Assembly: GCF_008065135.1 (NCBI RefSeq)
Contig: NZ_CP042914.1
Location: 3,887,404-3,951,403 of the forward strand
Length of the DNA stretch: 64,000 nucleotides
Source of the DNA: Roseimaritima ulvae
GTDB taxonomy: Bacteria; Planctomycetota; Planctomycetia; Pirellulales; Pirellulaceae
Direction of reading: 5' to 3'
How positions within the stretch are numbered: the stretch's first letter is position 1; every line of letters starts with the position of its first letter. Shown one piece after another: positions 9,077-18,860 of the stretch. Below the pieces are notes generated by a model. The model saw only the letters and a program-made list of their open reading frames with translations. It ran no database searches and was not told where the DNA came from. The translations under genes were made by a program, and so were the position numbers.

Positions 9077-9958
9077 ATGCATACGATCTTAAGAACGACC
9101 GTGATCACGCTGCTTCTTACTTCGCTCGCCGCCGCGGACGAACCGCTTTTTTCCGGTCCCCAGGTCGGCGAGGAACTTCGGCCATTCGAGGCCATGGCAG
9201 CATTTGGCGACGCTGGCGCAGTTAGCGTATTGAAAGATGCCGACGATTCGACCGTCTTGATCGTGTTTGTCCACCAGGTGACTCGCCCATCGATAGGGCT
9301 GATGCGGTTGCTAATGGAGTTTGCAGCCAGCAAAGAACAGGAGGGCTTGGAGTCGCGTTTAATCTTCCTGACCGAGGACGTCACCGATACCACCGCCTTC
9401 CTCAACCGAGCACGTCATGCGTTACCCAAGAGTTCCACACCTCTCATTTCGCCAGATGGTGTCGAGGGCCCCGGTGCGTATGGCTTGAATCGAAAGGTGA
9501 CCTTGACCGTACTTATTGGTTCAAAGGGCGTCGTGACGGCCAACTTTGCTCTGGTGCAGCCAAGTATACAAGCCGATGCGACGAGAATCGGTCACGAGAT
9601 CGTCAAGGTCTTGGGCGGTAGCGACATGCCAACGTTGCGGGACATGGGCTACAAAGAACCTCGCAGAGCGATGAATCGGGCTGGCCAGCCACCTGAACAG
9701 GACGCCATCTATCGTCAAAAGATGGCGCCCGTGATTCAAAAAAATGCCACTCCCGAAGAAGTCTTAGCAGCGGCAACGGCAGTAGAAGACTTTGCCGCCA
9801 AGCATGGCTGGTTCCGCCAACGGGTTTACCAAGCGTCTCGACTTATCTCCGAAGGGCCCCGACTGAAACAATACGGGACACCGGAAGCGCAGGAGTATCT
9901 CAAGAAGTGGGCGAAGGAGTTTGCACCCAAAGAAGACGATCCGGCTGACGGAGAATAG
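9077..9958 (+). CDS. Secreted thioredoxin-fold (AhpC/TSA-like) protein
   Basis: About 293 residues starting with a signal peptide (MHTILRTTVITLLLTSLAAA). The segment GPQVGEELRPFEAM... STVLIVFVHQVTRPS ... LIFLTEDV ... LISPDGVEGPGAYGLNRKVTLTVLIG follows the redoxin pattern, with the strand that normally carries a peroxidatic or C-x-x-C cysteine present. No cysteine is visible at the expected position (VHQVTRPS), so classical redox activity is doubtful. It opens a compact operon: its stop is 2 bp before the DUF1549/DUF1553 start. I chose the ATG at 9077 for the signal peptide; an upstream GTG at 9011 would hide it. Confidence 0.7.
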   Translation: MHTILRTTVITLLLTSLAAADEPLFSGPQVGEELRPFEAMAAFGDAGAVSVLKDADDSTVLIVFVHQVTRPSIGLMRLLMEFAASKEQEGLESRLIFLTEDVTDTTAFLNRARHALPKSSTPLISPDGVEGPGAYGLNRKVTLTVLIGSKGVVTANFALVQPSIQADATRIGHEIVKVLGGSDMPTLRDMGYKEPRRAMNRAGQPPEQDAIYRQKMAPVIQKNATPEEVLAAATAVEDFAAKHGWFRQRVYQASRLISEGPRLKQYGTPEAQEYLKKWAKEFAPKEDDPADGE

Positions 9959-9960
9959 TC

Positions 9961-12078
9961 ATGCGAAGTCTCTGCTTCCTGTTATGTACCAGCGTGCTTG
10001 GTGTGGCCACGAGCACGGCTGAAGAGATCGATTTTGATACCGACGTGGTGCCGTTGCTTTCGAAGGCGGGCTGTAACGCGGCCAGTTGCCATGGGAGTGC
10101 GGCGGGGCAGGCAGGTTTTCGCTTGTCGCTGTTCGGCGGAGACCCCGGTTTCGACTACCGTTCGATCGTTAACGAACTTGAAGGACGGCGCGTCAATTAT
10201 GTGACGCCACGAAAGAGCCTTTTGTTGACAAAACCAACGGGCCAGTTGGATCACGGTGGTGGAGATGTGCTGGATGTGGACTCCGAAGCCGCTGAAGTAA
10301 TATCGCAATGGATCGATGCGGGCGCACCGAGGAAAATGTTGCGACAGCTGGAGCGGCTGATCGTGACCCCCAGTTCTTTCGCTGCATCCTCGATTCCGGC
10401 GAAGTTGCAAATCAAAGTTTCGGCGGTTTTTAGCGACGGGTTACGGCGTGACGTGACCGAAACGGCCGTCTATGTCAGCCAAAACGAATCCGCGCTCGAT
10501 ATTGACGAAGCTGGCGCTGCGACGCTTAAACTTTCCGGACAGCATGTCGCAAACGTCCGGTACGGGAACCAAGTGACGTCCATCTCGGTGACATCCCCCA
10601 TCGGCTCGGTGCCCCCCACGCTCTCGGACTCGGCTCGAGCGAATTGGATCGACGATCAAATTAACGCAAAGCTTCTTGCACTTCGCATCTCGCCTGCCGA
10701 GCCATGCAACGATCGCAACTTCTTGCGGCGTGTATCTCTCGATCTTACCGGTCGCCTGCCCTCGCCGGCGTTGGTAAAGCGTCTCAAGTCGGGCTCAGCC
10801 CCCATCGATCGAGCGGAGCTGATTGACGAATTGTTGGGTTCAGACGAGTTCACGGACTACTGGACGCATCGATTGGCGACTCAACTACGCATACAAACGC
10901 CGGGCACCGATCGTTTGGCAGCCAATGCCTTTTACAGCTGGTTGCACGAACAGGTTGCCGCCGACGTGGGGTGGGATTCGATTGCCGACTCGTTGGTCCT
11001 TTCACAAGGTGACACTCGCGATCCCGGTGCGGCGAGTGTGCATCGCTATTTCGCAACCGCGCGCGAAGAAGCCGAATACATGAGTGAAGTTTTGATGGGA
11101 GTGCGGCTACGGTGCGCAAATTGTCACAATCATCCACTCGATCGTTGGACCCAGGACGACTACCACGGGTTGGCGGCGGTTTTTGTCGGACTCGATCGCG
11201 GCCAAGTGGTGCGGTACACCGGACGCGGCCAGATCACACACCCACGCACGGGGGAACCAGCGCTTGCCAAGATTCCTGGTCAACCATTTCTCCTTCGCGA
11301 CGGTGACCAGCGGAAGTCGTTTGCCGATTGGTTGACGTCACCTGACAATCCTTACTTCGCCAAGGCGATGGCTGGCAGAGTTTGGGAGGCACTGATGGGA
11401 CGTGGGTTGGTCAGCCCCGTCGATGACTTGCGTGCTACGAATCCACCCTCGCATCCTGAGTTGTTAAATCGTCTGACCGAATGTTTCGTGGATCACGATT
11501 ACAAGCTACGTCCCCTGATCCGGCTGATCTGTAACTCGGCCGCCTATAGCCGTGCAAGTGGAGCGAATGACCCTGATCTAGTCGACGATCGTTTCTATTC
11601 GCAGGCTCTCACGAAACCGCTGTCGGCGGAAGTCCTGGCAGACGCGATCAGCGATGTCACGGGCGTGGCGGACGACTATGAAGGCGTTCGCAGAGCAATC
11701 CATGTGGTCGATCGCACGGTTTCGGCAAGCAAACTGGAGTTCCTTGGGCAATGTTTGCCCGGCGAGAGTTGCTCGTCGGGCGTGAGCAGGGAGCGAGGAA
11801 TCGCCTCGCAACTTCACTTGATGAATGGTGACCTCATCAATGCAAAGATTCGCGACTCCGATGGCCGTTTGCATTCGCTTATTGACCAGGGAGCCTCGAC
11901 GGACGAAATCGTCGACACGTTTTATTTGGTTGCGTTCAGTCGGCCGCCCACCCACAATGAACTCGCCGCTTGGGTCGATCGAATGGATTCCGCCCCTGAC
12001 CCGCAAGAGCGAACGGCTCGCCTTGAAGATTTTCTTTGGGCTCTGTTGAACTGCCATGAATTCTCATCCAACAACTAA
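9961..12078 (+). CDS. Planctomycete DUF1549/DUF1553 protein with c-type-like heme motif
   Basis: 705 residues with a signal peptide. Residues ~20-110 carry a cytochrome-like domain with CNAASCHG (C-x4-CH rather than the usual C-x2-CH), then a bacterial Ig-like segment (LIVTPSSFAASSIPAKLQIKVSAVFSDG). DUF1549 starts near residue 225 (IDDQINAKLLALRISPAEPCNDRNFLRRVSLDLTGRLPS) and includes LRCANCHNHPLDRW. DUF1553 follows (DNPYFAKAMAGRVWEALMGRGLVSPVDD... HPELLNRL). Such proteins are abundant in planctomycetes and are nearly always followed by DUF1501. A role in periplasmic electron transfer or surface modification is suggested in the family but unproven. It overlaps the next gene by 23 bp. Confidence 0.9.
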   Translation: MRSLCFLLCTSVLGVATSTAEEIDFDTDVVPLLSKAGCNAASCHGSAAGQAGFRLSLFGGDPGFDYRSIVNELEGRRVNYVTPRKSLLLTKPTGQLDHGGGDVLDVDSEAAEVISQWIDAGAPRKMLRQLERLIVTPSSFAASSIPAKLQIKVSAVFSDGLRRDVTETAVYVSQNESALDIDEAGAATLKLSGQHVANVRYGNQVTSISVTSPIGSVPPTLSDSARANWIDDQINAKLLALRISPAEPCNDRNFLRRVSLDLTGRLPSPALVKRLKSGSAPIDRAELIDELLGSDEFTDYWTHRLATQLRIQTPGTDRLAANAFYSWLHEQVAADVGWDSIADSLVLSQGDTRDPGAASVHRYFATAREEAEYMSEVLMGVRLRCANCHNHPLDRWTQDDYHGLAAVFVGLDRGQVVRYTGRGQITHPRTGEPALAKIPGQPFLLRDGDQRKSFADWLTSPDNPYFAKAMAGRVWEALMGRGLVSPVDDLRATNPPSHPELLNRLTECFVDHDYKLRPLIRLICNSAAYSRASGANDPDLVDDRFYSQALTKPLSAEVLADAISDVTGVADDYEGVRRAIHVVDRTVSASKLEFLGQCLPGESCSSGVSRERGIASQLHLMNGDLINAKIRDSDGRLHSLIDQGASTDEIVDTFYLVAFSRPPTHNELAAWVDRMDSAPDPQERTARLEDFLWALLNCHEFSSNN

Positions 12079-13402
12079 CTGGCACCCCGCCGCCCAGCAC
12101 GCCCCCTCTGGTCGGAGAGATTTTCTCCAGGTCGGTGGACTCACCGCTTTGGGGCTCGGTCTTGGCAGCTACTGCCAGCAAGTTCATGCGGAGGGTACGG
12201 TATCGCCAGCCAAGTCGTGCATCCTGATCTGGTTGGACGGGGGGCCAAGTCATCTTGAAACGCTCGATCCCAAGCCCGATGCGACAGCCGAAGTACGGGG
12301 ACCCTTCCAAGCCATCTCGACTTCGGTGCCGGGTATACAGATCAGTGAGTTAATGCCGCGTACGGCGGCAGCGATGCAGCACACGGCCATCATTCGCTCG
12401 ATGACTTCACCGCTAGGGGAGCACAATTTCGGGACGCATTATTTACTGACAGGCTACAAACCGACGCCTGCACTGAATTATCCTGCCATCGGGTCCGTGG
12501 TGTCGCACCTGAATCGGCGTCCCGGCGAGATACCGTCGCATGTGGCACTTCCCGATTTGCGGGTGGGCGGGGGAAAGTTCGTGGCGTCTGGCTACCTACC
12601 GTCGCGTGTTTCCCCATTTGAGGTCGGTGGCGATCCGGGCAGCCCCAACTTTCAGGTTCGCGATCTCGATCCTTTCCCTGGCATCGTGGACGAACGGTTG
12701 GGGCGCCGGCGGGATTACCTGCAAATGCTCAACGGTGTGCAGGAAGCGGCTCATGCCAATCCGCCAAACGACGCTGCCTTCGAGCAAGCCTATCGATTGA
12801 TGATTTCTCCGGCGGCCAAACGCGCCTTTGATCTGTCAGCGGAAAGTGACGACATGCGGCGACGCTACGGCGGAAAATCGATTGGACAGTGTTGTCTGCT
12901 TGCGCGCAGGCTGGTCGAGGCCGGCGTTCCGTTTGTCACGGTGAACAACCGCGGTTGGGATACTCACAACGACTTGGTGACACGACTGAAGGAGGGCTAC
13001 ACAGGTGCGAAGGTACCGGTTGGGCTGGTACCTTCGCTGGACATGGCGTACGCAGCCTTGGTCACTGATTTGTACGAGCGGCGGTTGCTTGACGACACAC
13101 TGGTCGTCGTGATGGGGGAATTCGGCCGCACACCGAAGCTGAACACGCAGGCGGGACGCGACCACTGGCCGCGGGTGTTCAGTGTGATGATGGCGGGCGG
13201 CGGAATACCCGGTGGTCAACTTATCGGTTCGAGCGACGCGATGGGCGAAAGTCCCGCTTCGCGTGCCGTGACCCCCGCAGATCTCGCAGCCACGGTATAT
13301 CGATTGCTTGGCATCAACCCCTCTACAACTCTTTACACCAGTGACGGTCGGCCGGTGCAGGTAAGCGCCGATGGCATCGCGTTAAGTGAGCTGGTGGGAT
13401 GA
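12056..13402 (+). CDS. DUF1501 protein, Tat-exported, sulfatase-like fold
   Basis: 448 residues. The N-terminus has a twin-arginine signal, GRRDFLQVGGLTALGLGLG. Family hallmarks follow: SCILIWLDGGPSHLETLDPKPDA near residue 55, TAIIRSMTSPLGEHNFGTHYLLTG, VTVNNRGWDTHNDL, and VVVMGEFGRTPKLNTQAGRDHWPRVFSVMMAGGGIPGG. DUF1501 is related to the alkaline phosphatase/sulfatase superfamily and is the standard partner of DUF1549/DUF1553 proteins. The 23-bp overlap with the upstream gene and the ATGA overlap with the WD40 gene suggest translational coupling. The function is not established. Confidence 0.92.
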   Translation: MNSHPTTNWHPAAQHAPSGRRDFLQVGGLTALGLGLGSYCQQVHAEGTVSPAKSCILIWLDGGPSHLETLDPKPDATAEVRGPFQAISTSVPGIQISELMPRTAAAMQHTAIIRSMTSPLGEHNFGTHYLLTGYKPTPALNYPAIGSVVSHLNRRPGEIPSHVALPDLRVGGGKFVASGYLPSRVSPFEVGGDPGSPNFQVRDLDPFPGIVDERLGRRRDYLQMLNGVQEAAHANPPNDAAFEQAYRLMISPAAKRAFDLSAESDDMRRRYGGKSIGQCCLLARRLVEAGVPFVTVNNRGWDTHNDLVTRLKEGYTGAKVPVGLVPSLDMAYAALVTDLYERRLLDDTLVVVMGEFGRTPKLNTQAGRDHWPRVFSVMMAGGGIPGGQLIGSSDAMGESPASRAVTPADLAATVYRLLGINPSTTLYTSDGRPVQVSADGIALSELVG

Positions 13403-14427
13403 TTCGAGATTCCATCTCCATGCGTTTCCCTCAGGCATTCAGGCAATTCTCCATCGTTTGCCGGTTGTGCCGGATTGGCTTCGCCGTAGGAATATTGATC
13501 CTTGGAACCTTCGGCCTGTCGCACTGCCATGCAGCTCAACCACCGATCACCGCGCTGACGCTTTCTGCTGATCAGACGACTTTGGTTGCAGGTTCGCAGC
13601 TGGGCGTCCACGTCATCTCTTGGCCCGAACTCGAACGCACGCCGGTTCGAGACGTAGGTTTCTCTCAGATTCACGACTTGAAATTTTCTCCCGACGGCAA
13701 ACAGCTTCTAATCGTTGGCGGCGCTGCAGGGGAATATGGTGAGTGGAAGCTTGTTTCGTGGCCAGAACTGGAAGTGATTGCAACGCGAACCTCGCACAGC
13801 GATGTGATCTATTCGGCAACTTGGTTGTCCGATGACCAATTCGTGACCGGTGCCGCTGACAACGATTTGATTCATTGGCGACTGTCCGGTGGCGAGGGAA
13901 AGATCTTGCGAGTCGTTCACGGGCACTCTCGTCGTGTGCTGTGCGTCGCAGCGATAGGTGAGCAGCAGCTTCTGGTGTCGGCCGGCATCGATCAGGTCTT
14001 GAGAGTGTGGAGTTCCGAGCAGGGGGTGCTCGCGGAGCCCCCGCTTAGAAATCTGGATAATCACACGGGAGCCGTCTGCGATCTTGCCGTGCGACCAGGA
14101 GAGCACGCGATTCCTCACCTAGCTTCGGCTAGCGTCGACAAAACGGTTCGTTTCTGGCAGCCCACGATTGGTCGACTGTTGCGTTTTTCGCGTCTGCCGG
14201 TTGAGCCAAGTTCGATCGCTTGGAGCCTCGACGGAGAGCGACTAGCCATCGGATGCTCTGACGGAAAACTGAGGATCGTTAACCCCAACACTGTAGAAAA
14301 CGAACAGACGCTCGAAGGCATCGAGGGATGGATTTTCGAAGTCACCGCAGCGGTTGACGGCAGCTTTGCGGTGGCCGGTGCAAGTGGAGCCATAGCGAGA
14401 GTGCTCCCTGCGAAATCGCGAAAATAG
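13399..14427 (+). CDS. Exported WD40 beta-propeller protein
   Basis: 342 residues, beginning with a hydrophobic export segment (FAVGILILGTFGLSHCHAA). At least six WD40-like blades follow, for example DLKFSPDGKQLLIVGG, IYSATWLSDDQFVTGAADNDLIHWR, VLCVAAIGEQQLLVSAGIDQVLRVW and AVRPGEHAIPHLASASVDKTVRFW. Its ATG overlaps the DUF1501 stop (ATGA), so it is the fourth gene of the 9.1-14.4 kb operon. WD40 propellers usually bind partners; here the likely partners are the co-transcribed proteins, which is inference. Confidence 0.88.
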   Translation: MIRDSISMRFPQAFRQFSIVCRLCRIGFAVGILILGTFGLSHCHAAQPPITALTLSADQTTLVAGSQLGVHVISWPELERTPVRDVGFSQIHDLKFSPDGKQLLIVGGAAGEYGEWKLVSWPELEVIATRTSHSDVIYSATWLSDDQFVTGAADNDLIHWRLSGGEGKILRVVHGHSRRVLCVAAIGEQQLLVSAGIDQVLRVWSSEQGVLAEPPLRNLDNHTGAVCDLAVRPGEHAIPHLASASVDKTVRFWQPTIGRLLRFSRLPVEPSSIAWSLDGERLAIGCSDGKLRIVNPNTVENEQTLEGIEGWIFEVTAAVDGSFAVAGASGAIARVLPAKSRK

Positions 14428-14601
14428 GTAAACGTGATCCGGCTCGATTGGAAAAGTGCTTGGGGAAACACGCCAAGACGATGCTGCGTTACTCAATTGA
14501 AAAACCGTCGAGGGAAGACCGAGGGAAATGGATGTGCAGAAGTTCGATGAGTACTGATGCGGGGGAAGCTGCGGATCGTTTTAGCCAGGGTTGGACACCG
14601 A

Positions 14602-15414
14602 CTATCCCAGCGAAACGTCAAGGACCATCATCACCACGAATCCCAGCATGAGCATAAGAGTTGCCAAATCTTCGTTGCCTTCTTGCTGGGTTTCGGGAAT
14701 CAGTTCTTCCACGACGACGTACACCATTGCTCCGGCTGCGAAGCTAAGCGCGAACGGCAGCACGGGGGCGGAGTAGACAACAACCGCTGCGCCAATTACC
14801 GCGGCAACCGGTTCGACGATCGCGGAAGCTTGTCCCACCAGCCACGACTTTCTGCGACTCATTCCCTCCGCACGTAGTGGCACCGCCACCGCGATCCCTT
14901 CAGGGACGTTCTGCAGTCCAATACCGATCGCAAGTGCGGTCGCACCGCCCAGGCTGGTCGTTTCAAGACCACTCGCGGCACTTCCGAACGCAACCCCGAC
15001 AGCTAAACCCTCGGGAATGTTGTGAAGCGTAATCGCCGAGATCAACAGTACGCTCCGCTGCCAGGCGGTTTTGATCCCTTCCGCAGATTCGTCAGGCTTA
15101 CCGCGATGTAGGTGCGGCAGCGAACGATCAAGTCCATACAGAAACGCTCCGCCGGCTAGAAAACCAACGGCGGCGGGAAACCAGCTTGGCCAACCCTGTT
15201 CGGCCGCCACTTCGATCGAAGGGGCGAGCAGGCTCCAGAAACTGGCTGCCAACATCACGCCACCGGCAAACCCAAGCATGGCATCGAACAGCTTGCGATT
15301 GACCTGGACCAATCCAAATACCATCGCGGCACCGAGCGCCGTCAACGCCCATGTGAATCCACCAGCGACCAGCGCCTGGACGATCGGATCAGCTTTGTTA
15401 AACAAGTCGAGCAT
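14602..15414 (-). CDS. ZIP-family divalent metal transporter
   Basis: 270 residues with about eight membrane helices. Helix IV has [14 protein letters not shown] and helix V has [13 protein letters not shown]; these HN-x-PEG and N-x-PEG motifs line the metal path in ZIP (ZupT/GufA-like) transporters that bring Zn2+ or Fe2+ into the cytoplasm. The loop HLHRGKP before helix IV is the usual short histidine-containing segment. Length fits the GufA subgroup. It is a single minus-strand gene converging with the WD40 operon. Confidence 0.92.
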   Translation of the reverse strand: MLDLFNKADPIVQALVAGGFTWALTALGAAMVFGLVQVNRKLFDAMLGFAGGVMLAASFWSLLAPSIEVAAEQGWPSWFPAAVGFLAGGAFLYGLDRSLPHLHRGKPDESAEGIKTAWQRSVLLISAITLHNIPEGLAVGVAFGSAASGLETTSLGGATALAIGIGLQNVPEGIAVAVPLRAEGMSRRKSWLVGQASAIVEPVAAVIGAAVVVYSAPVLPFALSFAAGAMVYVVVEELIPETQQEGNEDLATLMLMLGFVVMMVLDVSLG

Positions 15415-15778
15415 AGTAATGTCCAGGCTCAGCAGATAGCGCGCCGATTGCGGAACATTTGAAAACGCCGCAGCTCAACAACCCTTCATGCTGTTGCTGG
15501 CAGTGGTTTGCATTCTTTTCCGGTTTAGCGCACCGTCGCTCGTTGGGTATCACTGAAGTCCCGGAAGAACCGACGATATCAGAACCGTTAGACTGATGGT
15601 TCAGGGCAAGTTCTCCTTTGACGTCTGGATGAGTTGATAACACCATTCCAACGCAGGCTCGCTGTGATTTACACTGAATTCGGATGCCAGATGCCGGGCG
15701 GCTCCATAGAAACGATGTGGGTGAAGCGGCGATATTTGCGATGGAAATGGCACAGTTGTCCGTTTGGGAGAAAATCGA
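15415..15778. other. Gene-free stretch upstream of divergent genes
   Basis: About 360 bases between the ZIP gene (minus) and the ADP-ribosylglycohydrolase gene (plus). No open frame with a recognisable product, no repeat of the families seen elsewhere in the window, and no confident promoter boxes. It must contain the two divergent promoters. Confidence 0.4.
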
Positions 15779-16816
15779 GTGAGCCGTGACGCCATTATCG
15801 GGTGTATCTTGGGAACCGCTGTGGGGGATGCTCTCGGATTGCCGTATGAAGGTGTCTCGGCCAACAGAGCCCCACAGTTGCTCGGGCCACCGGATCGCTA
15901 TCGGTTCTTTTTCGGTCGCGGCATGATCTCCGACGACACCGAACACACGTGTATGGTGGCCCAATCGTTGATCGAAGCGAATGGCGATGTCGACCTATTC
16001 GCACGTCGTTTCGCGAGCCGACTGCGTTGGTGGATTCTGGCTTTGCCGGCGGGCGTGGGCAAAGCGACCGCCCGAGCAGGTTTCAAACTCTGGTTGGGGG
16101 TGAGGCCTAGGAGCGCTGGCGTATTCTCTGCGGGCAACGGGCCGGCGATGCGAGCCGCGATCTTCGGCGCGGCGATCGATGGCTTGCCAGACATGCTCGA
16201 ATTGGTGCGTGCATCGTCGCGCCTGACGCATAGCGATCCCAAAGCGGAATATGGGGCGATCGCGGTGGCACTCGCTGCGCGACATGCTCGCGAGCACGAA
16301 TCGGTTGATGCAAACCTGTGGCTGTGCGAAGTTGCCGATGCGGTGGGCGAAGACGGGGCGGAGTTGACCGATTTATTGCGTCAATCCATCGACAGTGCGG
16401 CGGCCGACGAGACAACCAAGTCGTTTGCCGTCTCGCTGGGGCTTAGCAAAGGCGTCACCGGCTACACGTATCACACGGTTCCGGTCGCCATCCACGCATG
16501 GTTGTCCCACCCGAAGGACTACCGGCAAGCGGTAACCTCGATCATCGAGTGCGGCGGTGACGCCGACACAACCGCAGCCATCGTGGGGGGCATCGTTGGT
16601 GCTGGTGTTGGCGAGGCCGGCATCCCGTCTCGTTGGATCGACGGCATCCGTGAATATCCACGTAGCGTCAATTGGATGCGAATACTTAGCGAACGTTTAG
16701 CTTCGTCCGATACGAAGGCACCCACCATAAATCCAATCGCCGTACTGTGTCGCAATCTTCTCTTTCTGTTGATTGTCCTCTTTCACGGCTTCCGGCGTCT
16801 TGCACCGCCGTACTAA
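15779..16816 (+). CDS. ADP-ribosylglycohydrolase family protein
   Basis: About 345 residues. The N-terminus IIGCILGTAVGDALGLPYEG is the family opening; SDDTEHTCMVAQSLIE is the metal-binding S/T-D-D-T/S motif, and ECGGDADTTAAIVGGIVGAG is the C-terminal GDxD-T metal motif. These bind two Mg2+ ions and remove ADP-ribose from proteins or small molecules. The last ~20 residues (LCRNLLFLLIVLFHGFRRL) form a hydrophobic tail that could anchor the protein in the membrane, which is unusual for the family. I chose the GTG at 15779 because GGGAGA lies nine bases upstream; a TTG at 15764 is the alternative. Confidence 0.87.
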   Translation: MSRDAIIGCILGTAVGDALGLPYEGVSANRAPQLLGPPDRYRFFFGRGMISDDTEHTCMVAQSLIEANGDVDLFARRFASRLRWWILALPAGVGKATARAGFKLWLGVRPRSAGVFSAGNGPAMRAAIFGAAIDGLPDMLELVRASSRLTHSDPKAEYGAIAVALAARHAREHESVDANLWLCEVADAVGEDGAELTDLLRQSIDSAAADETTKSFAVSLGLSKGVTGYTYHTVPVAIHAWLSHPKDYRQAVTSIIECGGDADTTAAIVGGIVGAGVGEAGIPSRWIDGIREYPRSVNWMRILSERLASSDTKAPTINPIAVLCRNLLFLLIVLFHGFRRLAPPY

Positions 16817-16968
16817 CCCATGCATCTCTCCCGCGATCAAATCCAAGCGACCCTTCGCCCACAAGATGCGCGGGGACAGTCTCTGCGCAGGTGGGGCGTT
16901 TTAGCTGCGTAGCAGCGATCGCGTACAGTCTGGGCGCGAGCCTCAGGAATCGGTATCGAGCACTGCCT

Positions 16969-16988
16969 CCATGGGCTCGCGCCCATGG
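16969..16988. repeat. Perfect hairpin, 8-bp stem with TCGC/GCGA loop
   Basis: CCATGGGC and GCCCATGG flank a four-base loop (TCGC on the plus strand, GCGA on the minus strand), all perfectly paired. It lies in the 288-bp intergenic region between the ADP-ribosylglycohydrolase and PhzF genes, which converge, so it could act as a bidirectional terminator, though no T tract follows. The loop resembles that of the main REP family, but the foot sequence does not match. Confidence 0.6.
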
Positions 16989-17104
16989 CTTTATGCTGCT
17001 GTCGCTCTGCGGCTGTCCTTCCAGCCACGTCGGCGGTCCAGCCTTCGCGGCTAGTTTGTGAATCACGCTCTCGGGCCCAGGCTTGGCTCGGTCGCGGTTT
17101 TGCT

Positions 17105-17932
17105 TCAATAGCACTCGCTCAGCAGTCGACCTTCGAGAACCGTCACCGCAGAGCCAGTTAGGTGTACTCGATCGCCGGCGACTTCGCAGTTCACCGTGCC
17201 GCCGCGTGACGAGGCTTGGTAGCCAACCAGTGAAGTCTTCCCAAGTTGGTCCGCCCAGTGGGGTGCCAAGCAGCAGTGTGCCGAACCTGTGACGGGATCT
17301 TCGTTGATCCCGCATTGGGGCGAGAAGAAACGGGAAACGAAGTCGATGCCGCTCTCTGCGGCAACGGCGGACACCATCACCCCCCGCGTGTCGATCTCCG
17401 CGATTGCGTTGAAATTCGGACAAAGCGATTCGACTACGCCCGCGTCTTCGACAATCACCAGCAGATCGTATTTGCTTTGCAGAACGGTCGCGTCGCCAAT
17501 GCCCAGCGCGTTCAGAACTTGCTGGCAAACTGACGGATCGATATCGTTGCTGGGCGGAGTGGCAGGGAAATCGAGGGTGATCCGGGAATCAGCCTGCGTG
17601 CAGGTCAGTTCGCCGCTGCGCGTTTGAAAACGAATCGGCTGGCCTGCCTGGACACGTGCTTGTTCGATCAACGTGTGCGCCGCGGCGAGGGTCGCGTGAC
17701 CGCACAGGTCGACCTCGGTAGCGGGCGTGAACCAGCGAAGGTGGAAACTGCCAGCCGTATCGGTCGGCACCACAAACGCCGTTTCCGCTAAGTTCATTTC
17801 GGCTGCGACGCTTTGCATCCACTCATCGCTCGGATAGCGATCCAAAACGCAAACGCCGGCCGGGTTGCCGGTGAAGAGTCGATCGGCGAACGCGTCGACT
17901 TGCCAGATGGGGATGCCGTCGGAAGAGTTCAT
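17105..17932 (-). CDS. PhzF-family isomerase/epimerase-like protein
   Basis: 275 residues with the two-lobed PhzF fold. The N-terminal motif QVDAFADRLFTGNPAGVCVL, the catalytic-glutamate region NLAETAFVVP, and LRWFTPATEVDLCGHATLAAAH are all family signatures. The second lobe shows FFSPQCGINEDPVTGSAHCCLAPHWA, the N-E-D-P-V-T-G-S-x-H motif. PhzF in phenazine synthesis isomerises an aromatic precursor; most homologues, as here, lie outside such pathways and their substrate is unknown. No phenazine genes are nearby. Confidence 0.9.
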   Translation of the reverse strand: MNSSDGIPIWQVDAFADRLFTGNPAGVCVLDRYPSDEWMQSVAAEMNLAETAFVVPTDTAGSFHLRWFTPATEVDLCGHATLAAAHTLIEQARVQAGQPIRFQTRSGELTCTQADSRITLDFPATPPSNDIDPSVCQQVLNALGIGDATVLQSKYDLLVIVEDAGVVESLCPNFNAIAEIDTRGVMVSAVAAESGIDFVSRFFSPQCGINEDPVTGSAHCCLAPHWADQLGKTSLVGYQASSRGGTVNCEVAGDRVHLTGSAVTVLEGRLLSECY

Positions 17933-18108
17933 TCAAGTCTCTATTCGGATTTCGGTTTGGACGGAATTGACGATGAAACAGTGGGCGTGGGCCTCAACGG
18001 GATGTGACTGGCTTAATCGCATAATGGTTCACGGTAGGGTTTATTCAAACTGACCGCGTTGGCTAGAATCCCTGCTAAACAGTCTATTGCCCACGGTTTT
18101 GGTGCACC

Positions 18109-18579
18109 ATGAGTGACTATCCCTACAACTTCGATGCCGAGATCGTGAAATACGATTTTGGCAAGATGTACTATTCCGTGGTGTACGCGCCCAAGGATGT
18201 GATTTCGCAGATCGACTTCACAAAGTCCAAACGTCTACGGATCGACGGCGAGATAAACGGGGTTCGCATCGAAGCCGCTTTGATGCCGACCAAAGGGAAG
18301 TGGTACATCATGGTATCGAAAAAGCTGCAGAAGTTTCTCGGTCGGACGCTCGGCGATACGGTCAGTGTCCGTTTCGACATCGCGAACCAAGACGCGATCA
18401 CGGTTCCAATGGAGCTGCAGTTTGCTTTGGAAGCAAACGACGCGGCACGAGCGGTTTGGGATTCCTGGACGCCCGGCAAACGACGCGGGTTCTGCCACCG
18501 AGTCGACTCAGCGAAAATGCCGGAGACACGCGAGCGTCGCGTCGAAGAAGTGCTGGAAAGGCTGAACGAGGAGGGATGA
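18109..18579 (+). CDS. DUF1905 / YdeI-like (OmdA) small protein
   Basis: 156 residues. The first ~95 match the DUF1905 beta-barrel pattern (FDAEIVKYDFGKMYYSVVYAPKDV ... RIEAALMPTKGKWYIMVSKKLQKFLGRTLGDTVSVRFDI). The end (LEANDAARAVWDSWTPGKRRGFCHRVDSAKMPETRERRVEEVLERL) is the bacteriocin-protection YdeI/OmdA helical motif. Proteins with both parts are common and poorly characterised. The start follows a 175-bp intergenic region. Confidence 0.8.
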   Translation: MSDYPYNFDAEIVKYDFGKMYYSVVYAPKDVISQIDFTKSKRLRIDGEINGVRIEAALMPTKGKWYIMVSKKLQKFLGRTLGDTVSVRFDIANQDAITVPMELQFALEANDAARAVWDSWTPGKRRGFCHRVDSAKMPETRERRVEEVLERLNEEG

Positions 18580-18589
18580 GTCGACCGAC

Positions 18590-18655
18590 GGTTTGATCGA
18601 GAAACTTGGCAAGCGGCCCGAACGCATTCACATCGCCATCCACGAGATTGACTAA
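18590..18655 (+). pseudogene. Possible tail of a tautomerase gene
   Basis: A 21-codon frame ends at a TAA (18653-18655) and reads EKLGKRPERIHIAIHEID near its end. This resembles the C-terminal strand of 4-oxalocrotonate tautomerase-like proteins. It has no start or body and is out of frame with the upstream gene, so it is at most a decayed remnant. The rest of 18656-18860 holds nothing recognisable. Confidence 0.35.
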
Positions 18656-18860
18656 AAAATTTGCGGATGCGCCAAGCGACTTTGTCTAACGAGACGCGAC
18701 TAGGATTGAAAAACGATTAGTAGCGTTATGACGGCCGCGAAGTATCCTCTGGCCTCCACCGCGTTTCGCAGCAGTACGCCAAATGAGTTCGTTAGCAAGG
18801 AAATGCGTCAACGAGGTCAGCAAGAACGTGCGGAACTTGCCCTTGGTACGATCGGTGCGT

